A stretch of DNA of 52,069 bases from assembly GCA_016875715.1 (NCBI GenBank), contig VGOZ01000012.1:1-52069 (forward strand), given 5' to 3'. The stretch comes from Chloroflexota bacterium. GTDB lineage: Bacteria; Chloroflexota; UBA6077; FW602-bin22. A program made the position numbers and the translations under genes. The notes under the pieces are model-generated. The model was not told where the DNA came from and ran no database searches. It was given only the letters and a program-made list of their open reading frames with translations. Position 1 is the stretch's first letter. The number at the start of each line of letters is the position of its first letter. Shown here piece after piece: positions 49,619-52,069 of this stretch.

Positions 49619-50574
49619 GCCGGATGCTCCCGCAGGAGTGCGTCGATGTCGTCGCGCCAGGGCATCGCCTCGTGCGCTCCCCGCTTCGTGACCGCCATCG
49701 CCCCCGCCGCACAGGCGAAGCGGACCGCGGCGACGATGGCCAATCCCTCGGCCATCGCGACCGCCAACGCGCCGCAGAATGCGTCGCCAGCCCCGGTCGT
49801 GTCGGTCACGGTGACCCTGGGCGCGGGAACGTGGTGGCTGCCCTCGGCTTCGACGATCAGCGCTCCCGCGCTCCCGAGCGTCACGATCATCGTCCGACGG
49901 TACTTCGCGGCGAACGCTCGCGCGGCGTCCTCCAGGGCTGAGCGCTCTTCCGACGCCACGCCGAGGAGCGTGGCCGCCTCCCGTTCGTTGGGCACCAAAA
50001 CATCGACGGCCTCGATCAGGTCGTCCTGTAGCGGGCACGCGATCGGCGCCGGATTGAGGATGACCCGCGCCCCAGCTCGACGCGCGCGGCGTGCGGCGGC
50101 CTTCACCGTCGTCATCTGTAACTCCATCTGCAGCAGGCAGATCGCCACGCTCGCGAACGCGCTCTCGTGAGCTGCCAGGTCCTCCGGTGCCAGGGCGTGA
50201 TTCGCGCCCGGGGCGGTCGCGATCGCGTTCTCGCCGTGCGCATCCACGACGATCAGCGCCACCCCGGTCGGCTCCGTGGCGCTGCCAAGGTCCTGAACGT
50301 CGATCCCGGCCCTCAAGAGTTCGGCACGCCGCGTCTGACCGAACGCGTCGGGCCCAACCCGCCCGACGAATCGCACGCTGCCTCCCAGCCGAGCCGCTGC
50401 GACAGCCTGATTCGCCCCTTTACCGCCGCCGCCGATCAGAAAGGCGCTGCCCTGGACGGTCTCGCCCGGTCGTGGGATGCGCTCCGCACGGACGACAAGA
50501 TCGGTGTTTACGCTGCCCACCACCAGGATCTGCCCGGTACCGGCCCCCGCGTCGCGCACGCTCGGCTCATGCAT
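49615..50574 (-). CDS. rbsK: Ribokinase (PfkB family)
   Basis: ILVVGSVNTDLVVRAERIPRPGETVQG, GGKGANQAVAAARLGG, DTTGAGDAFCGALA; start MHEPSV at 50574. Confidence 0.93.
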   Translation of the reverse strand: MHEPSVRDAGAGTGQILVVGSVNTDLVVRAERIPRPGETVQGSAFLIGGGGKGANQAVAAARLGGSVRFVGRVGPDAFGQTRRAELLRAGIDVQDLGSATEPTGVALIVVDAHGENAIATAPGANHALAPEDLAAHESAFASVAICLLQMELQMTTVKAAARRARRAGARVILNPAPIACPLQDDLIEAVDVLVPNEREAATLLGVASEERSALEDAARAFAAKYRRTMIVTLGSAGALIVEAEGSHHVPAPRVTVTDTTGAGDAFCGALAVAMAEGLAIVAAVRFACAAGAMAVTKRGAHEAMPWRDDIDALLREHPA

Positions 50575-50613
50575 GAACGGACGGCAACCGTTCGTCGTCA
50601 TCCCAACGGTCCA

Positions 50614-50690
50614 TGGTCGGGGTGGTGCGATTTGAACGCACGACCACCTGCACCCCATACAGGTGCGCTACCAGACTGCGCTACACCCCG
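50614..50690 (-). tRNA. tRNA-Pro(GGG)
   Basis: CGGGGTGTAGCGCAGTCTGGTAGCGCACCTGTATGGGGTGCAGG...CACCCCGACCA; loop ATGGGGT; CCA encoded. Confidence 0.95.
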
Positions 50691-50770
50691 AAGTCACTGA
50701 CAGTATAGGTGGTGTCGGCGACGCGCATCTGGCAGCCCCACGATGGCCGGGATACACTGAAGGAGGTCAT

Positions 50771-50842
50771 TCCTCGATAGCTCAACGGTAGAGCGGCCGG
50801 CTGTTAACCGGTAGGTTCCAGGTTCGAATCCTGGTCGAGGAG
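50771..50842 (+). tRNA. tRNA-Asn(GTT)
   Basis: TCCTCGATAGCTCAACGGTAGAGCGGCCGGCTGTTAACCGGTAGGTTCCAGGTTCGAATCCTGGTCGAGGAG; loop CTGTTAA. Confidence 0.96.
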
Positions 50843-50850
50843 CCGCGCAG
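50836..50850 (+). repeat. Direct repeat copy 1 (CGAGGAGCCGCGCAG) covering tRNA-Asn 3' end
   Basis: Exact 15-nt match to 50927-50941. Confidence 0.9.
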
Positions 50851-50926
50851 TCCGGAGCGGCCTGGTCGAATGCCGTTCATGACGACTGGTCGTGTCGGCC
50901 CGATGACGGGTTGCCTGGTGTTGCAG

Positions 50927-50941
50927 CGAGGAGCCGCGCAG
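50927..50941 (+). repeat. Direct repeat copy 2 (CGAGGAGCCGCGCAG)
   Basis: Exact 15-nt match to 50836-50850. Confidence 0.9.
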
Positions 50942-51285
50942 TGCGAGAGCAGAGGATGCTTGAGTCAGATTGCGCGATTGATTCCGCTGACGCCGCGCAG
51001 CTGAGCGGCCGCGTTCAGGTGGCTGCTACGGCCTGTGCGGACTTGGTGCGCCACTTCCCGGGAAGGGTGCCTCGACGCCGGCCGCGATCGCTGGCCTCGG
51101 GACCGCGCGAGATGATCGACCCGGCGCTCGTCCGCGGGGCGGTCAAAGGACCACCTGGGCGCACGTCGCGCTCCGGACGACCTCGGGCGGCTGTGATCGA
51201 CCGGACCCCGCACGGCTTCTCTGCGGCGTGCTGCATCGCAGGCGAGGATCCCATCCTCGTTGATCTCGGCTAACGGGTGCGGCGA

Positions 51286-52069
51286 TCACTCTCCCTGGAT
51301 CGTGTTCTGCGGGAGCTTGCGCGATCGCACCAGCGGGTGCTTGGCGCCCACGAAGCTGCGCACGTCATTGGACGAGAGTTGATTGCACCAGGCGGTCGCG
51401 GGGTGGGCGAACTCGTCGATGAAGTCGTCGTAGCGGTTGGCGGTGACCACGGGAGTCGCTTGACTCGCGCTTTCCGAAACTGCAGCGACCGGGTCAGTTG
51501 GGGGGTGGCAGACGGCGGATCATCCATTCGAGACCAGGCTTCGAGTTGATCAAGGAGGGACCAGCGTTTCGAAAACTGGTATTGCTTAACGTGAGAATGA
51601 CGTTATTGAAAATCACTTCGTCGGTGCGAGCTCCGCCGCCACGTGTAAATTGATTCTGCCAAGCCCATGACCTATCGCCAAGCCGAGAGGCGTCGGCTGG
51701 CAGATACTGATCTCCGTCCAGAGAAATAGGCCGCTTGCCGGCAATCGCGAAAGCGGTGTCGCGGTCTCTGCAGACCACCACTGTTACTTGAAGCAGCGCG
51801 GGGCCGTCATCGACGGGGACTAGCGATAAACCGGCATGATATCGCCCCGTCGGGATCGGCTCGTTCTGTCGTCGTTTCCAACTTCGCGACCAGTCCTCGG
51901 CCAGAGCCCTCACATACTCTCCGGCATTCACGCGAATGATTGGTGAGAGTCTGGGGCTTTCGCTTCGCGCTTCAGCGTTCGCCAGCGCTGTTGCCGTGGA
52001 AGGTACCGTGCGACCCACCGCTGTCGCGGTGGCCGCTGCCCCAACACATTGGGTGTCAATGACGCGTCC
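51286..52069 (-). pseudogene. Hypothetical protein gene, partial at window edge, apparently frameshifted at a C6 run
   Basis: ORF open from edge to TGA at 51494; removing one C in the run at 51500-51505 joins it to a stop-free downstream frame ...PVVTANRYDDFIDEFAHPATAWCNQLSSNDVRSFVGAKHPLVRSRKLPQNTIQGE ending at 51286. Confidence 0.5.

Noticed and set aside
49619-50038. 140-aa N-terminal extension of dnaX in the ORF track
   Set aside because: Arg/Gly-rich out-of-frame reading of rbsK; the real start is the GTG of (V)TLALYRRWRP at 49618.
50911-51273. 120-aa plus-strand ORF after tRNA-Asn
   Set aside because: Starts inside the repeat region, Arg/Pro-rich middle, no recognisable domain; other frames equally unconvincing.

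Overview
The window is a dense, GC-rich bacterial chromosomal segment. Gene content and order suggest Chloroflexota or a similar lineage, but this is inference from protein style only. On the minus strand from the left edge: tuf (partial), fusA, rpsG and rpsL; an RlmE/FtsJ-type and an RlmI-like methyltransferase; rpoC and rpoB; then murE, polyprenyl synthetase, tatD and metG. Next come tRNA-Gly(CCC), a J-domain membrane protein, a 72-aa LigA-like small protein, a 59-aa zinc-ribbon gene missed by the ORF track, and an M16 peptidase. A minus-strand repair/t6A run follows (tsaE, tsaB, rimI, polA, an OGG1-type glycosylase, mutM), then a metallophosphoesterase, pyrG and an MBL-fold protein. From 30.2 to 45.9 kb there is a ~15.7-kb co-directional, mostly overlapping block: ABC ATPase, ABC permease, GldG-like protein, DUF4340-like protein and five large polytopic GT-C/GT39-like membrane proteins. 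All five end in a related beta-rich C-terminal module, repeated within some of them. This block is my best candidate for an undescribed system. The right end has a membrane protein, rph, ybaB, dnaX, rbsK, tRNA-Pro(GGG) and tRNA-Asn(GTT). The tRNA-Asn 3' end is duplicated 91 bp downstream, and a gene at the right edge appears frameshifted at a 6-nt homopolymer. Other notable points: a Gly replacing the usual Asn in the RpoC NADFDGD motif, a Tyr in the Pol I O-helix at the dideoxy-discrimination position with a degenerate proofreading domain, an S12 insertion, and several -10 hexamers almost abutting start codons. All family calls come from motif recognition, not database searches.
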